64,000 nucleotides of DNA. It comes from Haematococcus lacustris. Its lineage: Eukaryota; Chlorophyta; Chlorophyceae; Chlamydomonadales; Haematococcaceae. The notes under the pieces were generated by a model. That model saw only the letters and a list, made by a program, of their open reading frames with translations, was not told where the DNA came from and searched no databases. Made by a program: the position numbers and the translations under genes. Numbering within the stretch: the first letter of the stretch is position 1; the number at the start of each line of letters is the position of its first letter. Shown in pieces: positions 11,422 to 21,227 of this stretch. The stretch is from contig JASKMD010000155.1 in NCBI GenBank assembly GCA_030144725.1, positions 697,224 through 761,223 of the forward strand, read 5' to 3'.

Positions 11422-12501
11422 TCAGGCGTTCCCAACATGGGGTTGGCAATCTTCATGCAACTGCAGCCCACCTACTCAATCTTTTGATGTAACGTTTGTT
11501 GCGTCTGCTGCGATGTGATATTGCGCGTTTAATGTAAGACTGGAATTGCCATCGGAGTCTTTCGATGCGGGTAGCCACATGTGACCCCGAATGTGTCCCA
11601 ATCGCAGACCGTGGTTAGCTACACCGGTAAGCTACGTCCTTGGCTATCCGTTAGCGATGCACGACATGTCGGTGGCGCACACCACTGAAGTCCGGCAAAC
11701 ATGGCTGCGCGAGGTTCCTGATGGTGCAGGCCGCTTGGCGAGGATGTGAAGAAACCCGAATTCGTGTGCGACATCGCTGTATCGCTGTATTGGTGGGCGG
11801 CACAGTAGGGTCTAGTAACCCCCTCCAACTATTATCCGCTATATGTTTTCAACCATTGAACAACAGCCTCGCCGCACACGAATCTTTTGTAGCATACTCA
11901 TTAACGCGTCCATGGCACTATGCAACTCAATTATTGGGTCTGTATGTGACAAGATGGACCGCTTACAAGGTACACATGCTGATGGCTACAGGTGCATGAG
12001 GAGCCGACTGAGCTTGGCTGACCACTCCGCCACATGGCCACCACCAACACACCTTAACCCACCATCTCCCAACCTCGTCTACCCCGCCCAGCTCCCAGTA
12101 GCCCCTCCTCCAAGCCTGCCATCAGACTCCTGCCCCCTAACTCTCCTTCTCCTCGCCTCCTACCTCTCCCCAACCTCTCTGCCGTCGTCGCGTCCACATG
12201 CCAAAAGCAAAACATGTTCCGACTGCTGCTGCGTGTTGCAGGTGCCACTCACAACAGCGTGGCGAAGCGTGCTAGTGCGGCGCGCCTCGCATGTGGCGAA
12301 ATCGCATGAATTCAAATGCTTATCTTTGGACAGGCACCGAGCACCGCTGAGAGCGAGATAGTTTTTGCTGCGTCTGCCATTTCGTAGATATGACTCTCCT
12401 CTGTTCAAAGCACTGTTTACATATATTTTTGACTGAGTGGCTGCGGAGATACGGGCTTCGTATCACAGGGGGGTGGTTTTCAGGTAGTTGGGAACGCCTG
12501 A
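11422..12501. mobile_element. TIR DNA transposon, short (internally deleted) copy
   Basis: The element starts TCAGGCGTTCCCAAC (11422-11436) and ends with its exact inverted complement (12487-12501). It is flanked by the 7-bp direct repeat CTCTTAC (11415-11421 and 12502-12508). About 320 bp at each end match the longer copy at 58358-60344 closely, while the middle is shorter and diverged. Only the last roughly 60 codons of the long copy's coiled-coil ORF remain (about 12180-12361). No transposase motif is visible, so it is non-autonomous. Superfamily unassigned. Confidence 0.9.
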
Positions 12502-12508
12502 CTCTTAC

Positions 12509-12790
12509 TCATTGGCGGTATGCATGCACATTGTGTTCGTCTTGCTGCGTAGTTGTAATGGAGTGTAAGCATTGTGGACTGTGCAAGTGCCAGCTAGAGG
12601 CCGTAGATCGCAGCTAGAGACCGCAAAGAAACCACGACCGCCATTCCAGCCCATCACTACACTCGCAGAAAAGTTCATGAGAAAAGTTGATTTTTTTGAC
12701 AAAGTGGCTTGATAGATTGTATTTTTTAGCGGTTCTAAGAATGGGGGTGTAAACCTAAAATTGAGGAAAAATCGGGCTGAGGAGATACGA
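12509..12790. other. AT-richer spacer
   Basis: Contains runs such as TTGATTTTTTTGAC and TTTTTTAGCGG. No gene recognised. Confidence 0.5.
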
Positions 12791-12794
12791 GAAA

Positions 12795-13637
12795 ACCAGT
12801 ACTGGTCCACCCCCAACCAGTACTGGTCCACCCCCAACCAGTACTGGTTCACCCCCAACCAGTACTGGTTCACCCCCCCCCCCAGTACTGGTTCACCCCC
12901 AACCAGTACTGGTTCACCCCCAACCAGTACTGGTTCACCCCCCAACCAGTACTGGTCCACCCCCCAACCAGTACTGGTTCACATCCAACCAGTACTGGTC
13001 CACCCCCAACCAGTACTGGTCCACCCCCAACCAGTACTGGTTCACCCCCAACCAGTACTGGTTCACCCCCAACCAGTACTGGTCCACCCCCCAACCAGTA
13101 CTGGTCCACCCCCAACCAGTACTGGTCCACCCCCAACCAGTACTGGTCCACCCCCCAACCAGTACTGGTCCACACCCAACCAGTACTGGTCCACACCCAA
13201 CCAGTACTGGTCCACCCCCCAACCAGTACTGGTCCACACCCAACCAGTACTGGTCCACCCCCAACCAGTACTGGTCCACCCCCCAACCAGTACTGTTCCA
13301 CACCCAACCAGTACTGGTCCACACCCAACCAGTACTGGTCCACCCCCCAACCAGTACTGGTCCACACCCAACCAGTACTGGTCCACCCCCAACCAGTACT
13401 GGTCCACCCCCAACCAGTACTGGTCCACCCCCAACCAGTACTGGTCCACCCCCAACCAGTACTGGTCCACCCCCAACCAGTACTGGTCCTCCCCTAACCA
13501 GTACTGGTCCACCCCCAACCAGTACTGGTCAGCCAACCAGTACTGGTTCACACCCAACCAGTACTGGCTGACCCCCAACCAGTACTGGCTGGCCCCCAAC
13601 CAGTACTGGCTGGCCCCCAACCAGTACTGGCTGGCCG
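12795..13637. repeat. 21-bp palindrome-bearing minisatellite
   Basis: About 40 tandem units of roughly 21 bp, each carrying the perfect 10-bp palindrome CCAGTACTGG, then TYCACMCCCAA spacers that vary by one or two bases. The last four units switch from CCAC to GGCTGRCC spacers. ORFs reading DQYWLGV or STPNQYW in all frames are repeat artefacts, although at 840 bp an in-frame protein cannot be excluded. Confidence 0.96.
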
Positions 13638-13639
13638 CA

Positions 13640-14056
13640 GGAGCTTGGGGCAGGGGGCCAGCAGCAGCAGCAGCAGGGGGGCAGGGGGGCAGCAGCAGCA
13701 GCAGCAGCAGGGGGGAAGGGGAGCAGCAGCAGCAGCAGGGGGGCAGGAGGGCAGCATCAGCAGCAGCAGCAGGGGGGAGGGGGGGCCAGCAGCGGCAGCA
13801 ACAGCAGGGGGCAGGGGGCCAGCAGCAGCAGCAGCAGGGGGGCAGGGGGGCAGCAGCGGCAGCAGCAGCAGGGGGGAAGGGGGGCAGGGGGGCAGCAGCG
13901 GCAGAAGCAGCAGTGGGGCAGGGGGGGCAGCAGCAGTAGCAGGGGGCAGGGGGGCAGCAGCGGCAGCAGCAGCAGGGGGGAAGGGGGGCAGCAGCAGCAG
14001 TAGCAGGGGGGCAGCAGCAACAGCAGCAGGGGGGCAGGGGGGCAGCAGCAACGAGA
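13640..14056. repeat. Interrupted CAG / G-run tract
   Basis: Blocks of (CAG)3-5 alternate with GGGGGGCAGGGG, giving a G-rich, hairpin-prone tract directly against the hAT element. Confidence 0.92.
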
Positions 14057-14076
14057 GGGATGGGGTAGCTGTGTGA

Positions 14077-15600
14077 CAGTGTTTTTTTTTTCATTTGGCC
14101 TCTTTCCAATTTCATAGCACAAAGTGTCATGGCTCAGAATGGGACTGTCATGTTCATAGCGCGACCCTATTGGGCCCCATAGCGCACAACAAAAATGTCA
14201 AATTAAAGCAATATGCCCAATCAAATGCGGTAGCGCCCACGCACAGCAGCGTTATCCAGCCACTTGCTAATGGCACGCTCATCTGGGAATGTGTCCAAAT
14301 CAAATTGATTGCTGCTGAAGACACGGGCGCATACATTCAAGTGGCACTCTTGCAGCCTGTTGTGGGTGTCATCTTTGAGGTAAGCCATGGCTGAGAACAT
14401 GCGCTCCTCCTCCACTGAGCCTGGTGTCATGACCAGAGCAAGCTCTGCCAGCTTGATGTACTCCAAGATGTCAGCCTTGGTGATGGATTGGCCAGCCAGG
14501 TAGCGCCACAACTTGGTGGTCTCCTTGGCTGGGTTGGCTGCTGTTGAGCTTAGCTCCACACGGTGTTCAGCTTGGCAGCGCATGACTTCCACAAATGCTG
14601 ATTGCTGGGCAGATAGCTTTTGCTGGTCCAACAAGGCTGGCGCCAGTTGGCCGTTAGCCAGGGTCGCGTCCATGCAGTACCGGGCCTTGACAATGGCCAG
14701 GCGCTCAAAAAAGTCTGCCTCTGGCATGCTCCGGTGGGAGGAAGCGGCTGTGTTGCTGCTGTTGCTGCCAGCTCCTGCTTGGCACTGTCGACATGCTGCT
14801 GGAAGTCACTGGCTGGCACTAAAGCAGCCCGGCGCCCTTTTGGGGGGATGGCGTACAGCTGTACCGGCACACTGCCTAGCTCACTGCCTTCCTCCTCCTC
14901 CTCATTCTCACCAAACATTGTCTCCATGTCTGCTGCTGCCTGCCTGCTGCCTACCTCTTCCTCATCCTCACTGTCACTGTCAGCCTCATCTGATTGCACT
15001 GTCATACTGCCACTCCCATGCGGCTGCAATGCCAAATGGCCAGAGCTGTTGTACACCAGGCAGCTGCCAGGTCCTGCCACATTGGTGAAGGCTGTCAGCT
15101 CAGGGAAGTCCAGTGCAGAGAAGGGGGAGGGGCCTGAGTACATGGCAGTGATCTTGTTGGCCGTCAGGGCCACCTCCTGCATAAGGTCCTCGACAAAGAA
15201 GGGGTCTTGATGGTATGCAAGTTGCAGTTGAAGCTCTTGTTGCAGCGTTCGCAGCGCGCCTTGTACTGGTTTGAGGCATCGAGCCCTTGGTTTGTAAGCC
15301 ACAGTGGGCGATCGCCAGTGAGCCAGCTGTCCTGTTGCTGCCGTTGCTGCCGTGTGCCCTGGCTTGTAAGTAGGCACCATCGCTATACCCTCGGCGGGCA
15401 CGGCCATCAGCCATCGGGATTGCGGCGCTTATCCAAATTGCGGCTCTTAGCCGAGCTGCGGCTGCAGTACAAAGTCCACTTTTTATAACGCGATGCGCTA
15501 TAGCACAGTCCGCAAGGGGTCCAATCCATAGCGCACGGAGCCCTCTGAAATGTCGCTTTTTATAGCGATCGCTATATATAGCGTTAAAAAAAAAACACTG
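14077..15600 (-). mobile_element. hAT-type DNA transposon, deletion derivative
   Basis: The 15-bp terminal inverted repeats are perfect: CAGTG followed by ten T at 14077-14091, and ten A followed by CACTG at 15586-15600. CAGTG ends are typical of hAT elements. Subterminal regions at both ends repeat the motif TAGCGC. The left flank CTGTGTGA would be the 8-bp target duplication. The right flank starts with C, which matches, and then the assembly gap begins. At 1,524 bp it is shorter than an autonomous hAT and holds only the C-terminal part of a transposase on minus. Confidence 0.82.
14221..15407 (-). pseudogene. hAT transposase C-terminal region, frameshifted
   Basis: The minus-strand reading ends with the hAT dimerisation-type pattern: GSVEEERMFSAMAYLKDD, then NRLQECHLNVCARV. 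Upstream is an acidic stretch (DEADSDSEDEEE) and a helical region around EDLMQEVALTANKITAM. The reading changes frame near 14728, beside the TTTTTT run of the codons for ADFFERL. No N-terminal BED finger and no full catalytic core is present. Either a pseudogene or a spliced domesticated fragment; decay is more likely. Confidence 0.68.
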
Positions 15601-15601
15601 C

Positions 15602-16101
15602 NNNNNNNNNNNNNNNNNNNNNNNNNNNNNNNNNNNNNNNNNNNNNNNNNNNNNNNNNNNNNNNNNNNNNNNNNNNNNNNNNNNNNNNNNNNNNNNNNNN
15701 NNNNNNNNNNNNNNNNNNNNNNNNNNNNNNNNNNNNNNNNNNNNNNNNNNNNNNNNNNNNNNNNNNNNNNNNNNNNNNNNNNNNNNNNNNNNNNNNNNNN
15801 NNNNNNNNNNNNNNNNNNNNNNNNNNNNNNNNNNNNNNNNNNNNNNNNNNNNNNNNNNNNNNNNNNNNNNNNNNNNNNNNNNNNNNNNNNNNNNNNNNNN
15901 NNNNNNNNNNNNNNNNNNNNNNNNNNNNNNNNNNNNNNNNNNNNNNNNNNNNNNNNNNNNNNNNNNNNNNNNNNNNNNNNNNNNNNNNNNNNNNNNNNNN
16001 NNNNNNNNNNNNNNNNNNNNNNNNNNNNNNNNNNNNNNNNNNNNNNNNNNNNNNNNNNNNNNNNNNNNNNNNNNNNNNNNNNNNNNNNNNNNNNNNNNNN
16101 N
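15602..16101. other. Assembly gap, 500 N
   Basis: Exactly 500 N, which suggests a fixed-size placeholder of unknown true length. It begins one base after the hAT right end. Confidence 0.98.
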
Positions 16102-16564
16102 ACACCGCTTGCATCTCTACAGGAGGTCAGCACGGCGTTTGATGCACTTCCCGTCGCTTAAATACATTGCAATAGCAGGGTCGCTTAAATACATTGCAAT
16201 AGCTTCCCGTGGGAGCTATGAGCATACTTCAACGCTAGGGCGCAAAAACAAGTCGAATACGTAGCAGCAACAAGCAGCAAACTGACCTCAAAAACAGCAC
16301 TGCAGATTTGCATGCCAGCACCCCGTCACGCACGCCAACCGACCGACTAGTGACCGCACTACCGTCAGGGTGCAAGGAGTCACTGGTGCAAGGATACCGC
16401 GGAGGGGGGCAATGTTGACTTTAGCCCGTCCCTCGCAGGCCAAGCTGCGGAGCACCACGCCGCAGCGGGGCGTCGCGATTTGACTCTTGGAGTGCAGAAG
16501 GTACATTTTTTCGAGCCATTTTACATGACCTTGTGGGACCTGACTCTAGGCCTTCATTCAGGTC
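16102..16564. other. Spacer with a 24-bp direct repeat
   Basis: GTCGCTTAAATACATTGCAA followed by TAGC occurs twice in tandem (about 16150-16174 and 16181-16204). The plus-strand end (codons for FIQVSS at 16552-16569) lines up with the TnpB/Fanzor-like tail continuing at 20630, across the copia insertion. Confidence 0.45.
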
Positions 16565-16569
16565 AGCTC
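16565..16569. repeat. Target-site duplication AGCTC (left copy)
   Basis: Identical to 20630-20634 on the other side of the copia element. Confidence 0.9.
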
Positions 16570-16803
16570 TGTGAAGGGGCACAGCCGTGCCAATTACATT
16601 AGTTGAAGGAAGAACACAAGTACAGATGCATAAGCGGTGCACTAGAGGCTGACGCCCTACGTGCAACAGATAGAACGACACCATACCTGTGAAGGGGCAC
16701 AGCCGTGCCAACTTCACAGGTGCACCACGCAGCCTAAGCAAGGCTGGTCACACTAAACAAGCATAACCTAGGCAAGTGGTCTTGGACTGACATCCCCACT
16801 ACA
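16570..16803 (-). repeat. 3' LTR of the copia element
   Basis: 234 bp, 233/234 identical to 20396-20629 (the difference is C versus T in AACAAGYATAAC). It holds an internal 25-bp direct repeat beginning TGTGAAGGGGCACAGCCG. Confidence 0.94.
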
Positions 16804-17242
16804 CTCCCACTCAGGCCTAGACCATGAAGCCAAATGAAGGAACGTCATAAGAAAAGAGACTACATGCAAGAGACCATGCGTGTTCATGCAAGCTCACAAG
16901 CAGAAATGAAGAAGATGACTTAGTGATATGTTGTTAGGAGGAGATGACATGTGAGCACTAGTAATAGCAGATGATGAAGCAACAAGTGTAGAGCGCATGC
17001 AAGCTAGCAGGTACAGACAAGACAGGTAGGCACTACTAACAAAAGCTGCACCATGACACATGAATTTCAGACTTCAAAGAGGCTCGACCGCTGTACGCAG
17101 ACATGCCACCAAACCACAGGTCACAGCATAAGCTGGCCTGTCCCACCAAGCTGACTCTAGCCCACTCCCATGCCTTCCTTGCATGCCAGAAACTTCTTGC
17201 CAGGAAGCGCCTTGGTCAGCATGTTCCGGCTCGTTGAGGTGC

Positions 17243-20200
17243 TTACCCTTCATCACCAGCCTCGTGCCATAGGGAAGAGGCAGCTGGCGGGAGTTGCACT
17301 CTGGCCATCTTGGCATCCATGGCGCGGCCCCACTCCTCAGCTTCTCGCCTTGACAGAGCCTTGCTGAAGCGGCGCTTGGTGGAGAAGCTGACTGAAGCTG
17401 CCTTGCTGCCCACCAAAACCACACTCTCCCTTCTCCCACTGCTCCCACTGCTCCCAACACCCTCATTGTTGCTGCAGCTACCATTACGTGCTGAATAGCA
17501 CATGGTGTCGTAGTCATCAAATCTGACAGCTTTGCGCACACGCTCGCCTCGGCGCAGCACAGGCGGTGCTTGCTCAGGTGCGGGCGCAGCCAAAGACTCA
17601 GGCGTGCGCTCCATTCCCCCTGCTCCGTCCCCACCTAAGCCTGCCACACCAGCCTCACTTAAGCTACCCCCAACGCCACCTAGACTACCCGGGGCAGCAA
17701 GGGGATCACCCACACTGCCCGCTTGTCCCCCACTGCCACTGCTGCTGCTGACATGGGCGATGGGAGTGACAGCAGGGGCCCTTCCCCTACTACCCTCGCT
17801 GCCGCTGTTGCTGCTGACCGCACCACCTGAGCCTACTCCCCCCCTGGATGCATCGCCCAAAGGCGGGGCAGCCAGCTCAGCGGGTGCAAGAACAGCATGA
17901 GGCACAAAGCGTTGCAGGACGGTTTGCTCGTCAAAGACCACAGACTTGCTGACGTAGATCCTGCCTTCAGCCCAAACCCGGTAAGCCTTTCCCCCCCGCT
18001 CGTAGCCAACAAAGACACCCTTTACAGAGCGGCTGTCCAGCTTGCTGGCAGGCATGGGGTCATGCACATATGCCGGGCAGCCCCACACCCGCAAGTGCGA
18101 CACATCAGGCTTGACGCCAAACATGAGCTCATGGGGAGTGCAAGGCTTGCCCGACACGGCACTGAGGTTGTGCAGATCCGCAGCTGTGTGAAGGGCTTCA
18201 CCCCACAAGTGCTTGGGGGTGCCGGCGGCCTGTGTCATTGCCCGGACACACTCTTCGAGAGTGCGGTTTATGCGTTCCGCGCTGCCATTCATTTCGGGGC
18301 TGTAGGGAGCGGTTTGCTGATGGATCACCCCTTCTGCCCGCAGCCACGCTTGCAGCTCCCCCCCCGTGAACTCACCCCCCCTATCTGTGCGGAGGGCTTT
18401 GACGGTGTGCCCAGACTGGCGCTGCAGCTCTGTGAGACACACTATGATGGCTTGAGCTGCTGCTGACTTCTGCCTAATCAGCTCCACTGCCACCAGCCCG
18501 CTATACTCATCGAGGACAGTGACAAAGTACAGGTTGCCCGAGGGAGTGGGGCAGTCAAAAGGACCGCAAACATCGCTGTGCACGAGCGCAAGCGGCCGCT
18601 TGACAGGCAGCCCCAGCCCTGGATGCTGTACGGCAACGAAGCGGTGCTGCTTGCCCAGCACACAAGGCTCACACAACCCACCGCTGTCCGCAATGGCTTC
18701 GCACTGAGCCGCTCTGACGCTGGTGCCCAGCAGCATGTCTTCACGAACTGCCCTGGCCAGCTGCCGATACCCCGGGTGGCCTAGGCGGAAGTGCATGAGC
18801 CGCGGGTCATCGCACGAGCGCGCTGACATGCTGACACTGCTGTCACCTAAGGGCACAGGCTTGCTGTTGAGAAGGAACAAGTCCCCAACAACCATGCGAG
18901 CCTTGATGCTGTGGTCAGCCCCAGGCATGTGGATGCTGCAACCCTGCCCTGTGAACACAACCTCACCCCCAGCCCTAGCTGCTTTGCCCACTGACAAAAG
19001 GCTGCCTTCTGCATCGGGCACGTGCAACACATTGCGCAACACCATGCTCCCACCAGCCCCCTCAAACACCACTGACCCCTGGCCAGCTGCTGTCATAGTG
19101 CTACCATTGCCGCATACGATGTGGTGAGGGGCGCGGAGGGGCTGGTAGTCACGCAACAACTCAATATGAGGCGTCAGGTGGGTACTGCAACCAGAATCCA
19201 CCAACCACTGACCCTTGAGTAGGTTTGGCGCTACCGCCAGCGCCGCATCAGCGCCGGAGTGCCCAGAGAAAGCCAGACTGCTGCGGTGACGCAGTGGCGA
19301 CGGGGAGCGGCGGGTGCGGCTGTCCGGCAGCCCAGAATCCCTACCCCTTGGGCCAGGTGTGGGGGGCCTGTCCCCCCGGCTGCGGTCAGCATGCGGGGAG
19401 TGGGAGGGGCTGTCCCTGCGATCAGAAGACACACTGGCGCGGGGGCACTCATAAGCATAGTGGCCAAAATGCCCGCAGTTGTAGCACTCGCTGTCAGCCT
19501 TGCTGCGGCGCCCATGCCCCTTGCCCCTCTCCCCCCCGCTTCGGCTGCCACCACCACCATCCGACCCTGCCCCTATGCCCCTGTTGCTGGATCTGTCTCT
19601 GCTGCCACCAGGCCTTGCTGAGAGGGCCAGGCCAGCAGCTTGCCTGCGGGATATCAACACACGCTCTTGCACGAGGAGGCGGGGGAGTGCCTTGTCGAAG
19701 GTGAGCGTGCTTTCCTCTGCAAGCAGCTGATTGGCCACTGAATCAAAGTCAGCGGACAGTCCGAGCACAGCCAAAGAGAAGGAGTTGTGGAAGGGCTTGT
19801 CTGGGGCGGAGCAGGCTGCAATCTGCTGGTCTAGCTCTTGCGCATGCTGCCAATACTCCTGCACAGGCTGACCAGGCTGCATTCTGATCATCGACATTTG
19901 TTGTATGAGGACGGAGCTGCTCGCCAGCACCTTGCTGACGTGCATAGCCTTGAGCTTCTGCCACAACTCGCGGGCTGTGCTGCAGCTCTGGCAAACAAAG
20001 CGATACTTTGCAGCATTAACTGTGCTGCTGATGAAAGCGTGTGCACGCGCATTGATGGAAGCTGACAGCGCTGCAGTCGGCACGGCCTCAGGGTCAGGAG
20101 TGGCCGCAGCCTCTACTCCCGACCTACCCTGATCCGTCCCACCCGTGCCCAGCCCCGCAGGCGCTGGCGCACAGATAGCTGCATCTAGCCCGCATAACAC

Positions 20201-20278
20201 TAGCGCGTTCTGCACATCAAATTCCCACTGATACCAGTTGTCCCCGTTCAGCTTGGCTATCCCAGCTGCGGCCTGCAT
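17243..20278 (-). CDS. Copia gag-protease-integrase polyprotein, truncated in RT
   Basis: 1,011 codons on minus. Gag occupies about residues 1-330 with a CX2CX4HX4C zinc knuckle (CYNCGHFGHYAYEC). The aspartic protease motif WLVDSGCSTHLT follows near residue 355. The integrase has an HHCC-type finger (HFRLGHPGY ... CEPCVLGKQH) and the D,D,E motifs HSDVCGPF, LRTDRGGEFT and PYSPEMNGSAERINRT. After a low-complexity linker, the frame enters the start of the reverse transcriptase (EEWGRAMDAKM) and then ends. Downstream, the sequence resumes with NMLTKALPGKKFLACKEGMG near 17155-17225, which fits the very C-terminus of copia RNase H. About 1.5 kb of RT/RNase H is therefore deleted. It would supply capsid, protease and integrase but no polymerase. 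Confidence 0.92.
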   Translation of the reverse strand: MQAAAGIAKLNGDNWYQWEFDVQNALVLCGLDAAICAPAPAGLGTGGTDQGRSGVEAAATPDPEAVPTAALSASINARAHAFISSTVNAAKYRFVCQSCSTARELWQKLKAMHVSKVLASSSVLIQQMSMIRMQPGQPVQEYWQHAQELDQQIAACSAPDKPFHNSFSLAVLGLSADFDSVANQLLAEESTLTFDKALPRLLVQERVLISRRQAAGLALSARPGGSRDRSSNRGIGAGSDGGGGSRSGGERGKGHGRRSKADSECYNCGHFGHYAYECPRASVSSDRRDSPSHSPHADRSRGDRPPTPGPRGRDSGLPDSRTRRSPSPLRHRSSLAFSGHSGADAALAVAPNLLKGQWLVDSGCSTHLTPHIELLRDYQPLRAPHHIVCGNGSTMTAAGQGSVVFEGAGGSMVLRNVLHVPDAEGSLLSVGKAARAGGEVVFTGQGCSIHMPGADHSIKARMVVGDLFLLNSKPVPLGDSSVSMSARSCDDPRLMHFRLGHPGYRQLARAVREDMLLGTSVRAAQCEAIADSGGLCEPCVLGKQHRFVAVQHPGLGLPVKRPLALVHSDVCGPFDCPTPSGNLYFVTVLDEYSGLVAVELIRQKSAAAQAIIVCLTELQRQSGHTVKALRTDRGGEFTGGELQAWLRAEGVIHQQTAPYSPEMNGSAERINRTLEECVRAMTQAAGTPKHLWGEALHTAADLHNLSAVSGKPCTPHELMFGVKPDVSHLRVWGCPAYVHDPMPASKLDSRSVKGVFVGYERGGKAYRVWAEGRIYVSKSVVFDEQTVLQRFVPHAVLAPAELAAPPLGDASRGGVGSGGAVSSNSGSEGSRGRAPAVTPIAHVSSSSGSGGQAGSVGDPLAAPGSLGGVGGSLSEAGVAGLGGDGAGGMERTPESLAAPAPEQAPPVLRRGERVRKAVRFDDYDTMCYSARNGSCSNNEGVGSSGSSGRRESVVLVGSKAASVSFSTKRRFSKALSRREAEEWGRAMDAKMARVQLPPAASSLWHEAGDEG

Positions 20279-20380
20279 CTTAGCACCCTCCTCTGCTCAC
20301 CGGTGCTCTCACCAAGCGAGTCTTACGAGGTACGGCTTGGTGCACACCAACTGGTTTCCGGAGTCCCGCACATTGAAGTG

Positions 20381-20395
20381 GGTGGGCCCATAACC
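20381..20395 (-). promoter_or_regulatory. Primer-binding site, initiator tRNA-Met anticodon arm
   Basis: Directly inside the 5' LTR, the minus strand reads GGTTATGGGCCCACC. This complements GGTGGGCCCATAACC, which matches the anticodon stem-loop of plant initiator tRNA-Met as I recall it, rather than the tRNA 3' end. This is the half-tRNA priming known from Drosophila copia. Confidence 0.8.
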
Positions 20396-20629
20396 TGTGA
20401 AGGGGCACAGCCGTGCCAATTACATTAGTTGAAGGAAGAACACAAGTACAGATGCATAAGCGGTGCACTAGAGGCTGACGCCCTACGTGCAACAGATAGA
20501 ACGACACCATACCTGTGAAGGGGCACAGCCGTGCCAACTTCACAGGTGCACCACGCAGCCTAAGCAAGGCTGGTCACACTAAACAAGTATAACCTAGGCA
20601 AGTGGTCTTGGACTGACATCCCCACTACA
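20396..20629 (-). repeat. 5' LTR of the copia element
   Basis: In element orientation it starts TGTAGTGGGG and ends CCTTCACA. It pairs with 16570-16803. Confidence 0.94.
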
Positions 20630-20822
20630 AGCTCAGCCTACAGCAACCTCAGTGAGGCCCTCCCTGGACAGCCGCCAGAGTCTTTCAGGTGAGAAGGTTG
20701 AGGACAGGGTCGAGGTGAGGGTTGGTAGTGCTGGGAGGTGGTGGAGTCAAGGTGGCAGGGAGTGGGTGTACTTGCGTGACAAGGCCCTGCTGCGTAAGTG
20801 GCGGCGCAAGTGGCGGCAATAG
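20630..20822 (+). pseudogene. C-terminal fragment of a TnpB/Fanzor-like protein
   Basis: Plus-strand peptides SSAYSNLSEALPGQPPESFR and, after a gap with a possible intron, EWVYLRDKALLRKWRRKWRQ with a stop. From recall, this basic tail follows the RuvC-III/zinc-ribbon end of TnpB/Fanzor-like proteins common in chlamydomonadalean genomes. The copia element is inserted within its reading frame (AGCTC falls in the two serine codons). About 130 bp downstream resemble the sequence at 23075-23200. Confidence 0.45.
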
Positions 20823-21227
20823 CCAGCTACAGCAAGACAGTCCAAGATACTAAACCCCTCACAAAGGGGATGTGTGTGAGTAAGAGCTATAGAGAAGGGT
20901 AGAGCTCTTGCTAGTAGTAGTCCTGGAGGCACACACACCAAAAGGTTGAGCTGCAGTGGGCATTAGGCACACAGTCAGTAGCCTTTACAACAGCGATCTC
21001 GCAGCCTGTGTTTGATTACAACTCATGCTTTATTTTGGTGTTGCATGCTTGCGTGTTGCATGCTTTCTTTAGGTGTTGTTATGCATTTCCATCTGACCTT
21101 AAGTATATGAAATGTCGTGCTTAGGCGGCCATTTAGCACTCCAGCTAAGTGAGGTATAAGGTCTTTTGCTGAGAAAGCAAGCATCGCGACAATTGCCGCA
21201 GCTCTGCGGTCATCAGGCTCGTAGCCC

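Larger units (their letters stand above)
16570..20629 (-). mobile_element. Ty1/copia LTR retrotransposon, RT-deleted
   Basis: Complete in outline: 234-bp LTRs at both ends (TG...CA, one mismatch), 5-bp target duplication AGCTC, a primer-binding site at 20381-20395, a gag-protease-integrase ORF, and a purine-rich GAGTGGGAG next to the 3' LTR. The reverse transcriptase and most of RNase H are missing, leaving only the RNase H tail. Near-identical LTRs point to recent insertion, so an RT-less copy may have been mobilised in trans. Confidence 0.93.

Noticed and set aside
11203..11487. Plus ORF ending GVPNMGLAIFMQLQP, with a similar ORF end at 58226-58423
   Set aside because: The shared peptide lies just inside the transposon TIR in both loci and the upstream halves differ; it is translation of the element end, not a gene.
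12761..14130. QYWST-type and poly-Gln/Ala ORFs on both strands
   Set aside because: The 21-bp minisatellite and CAG tract are open in most frames; no non-repeat protein sequence.
17074..17634. Minus ORF overlapping the copia 3' part
   Set aside because: Out-of-frame reading across the deletion junction; only the short RNase H tail in a third frame makes sense.
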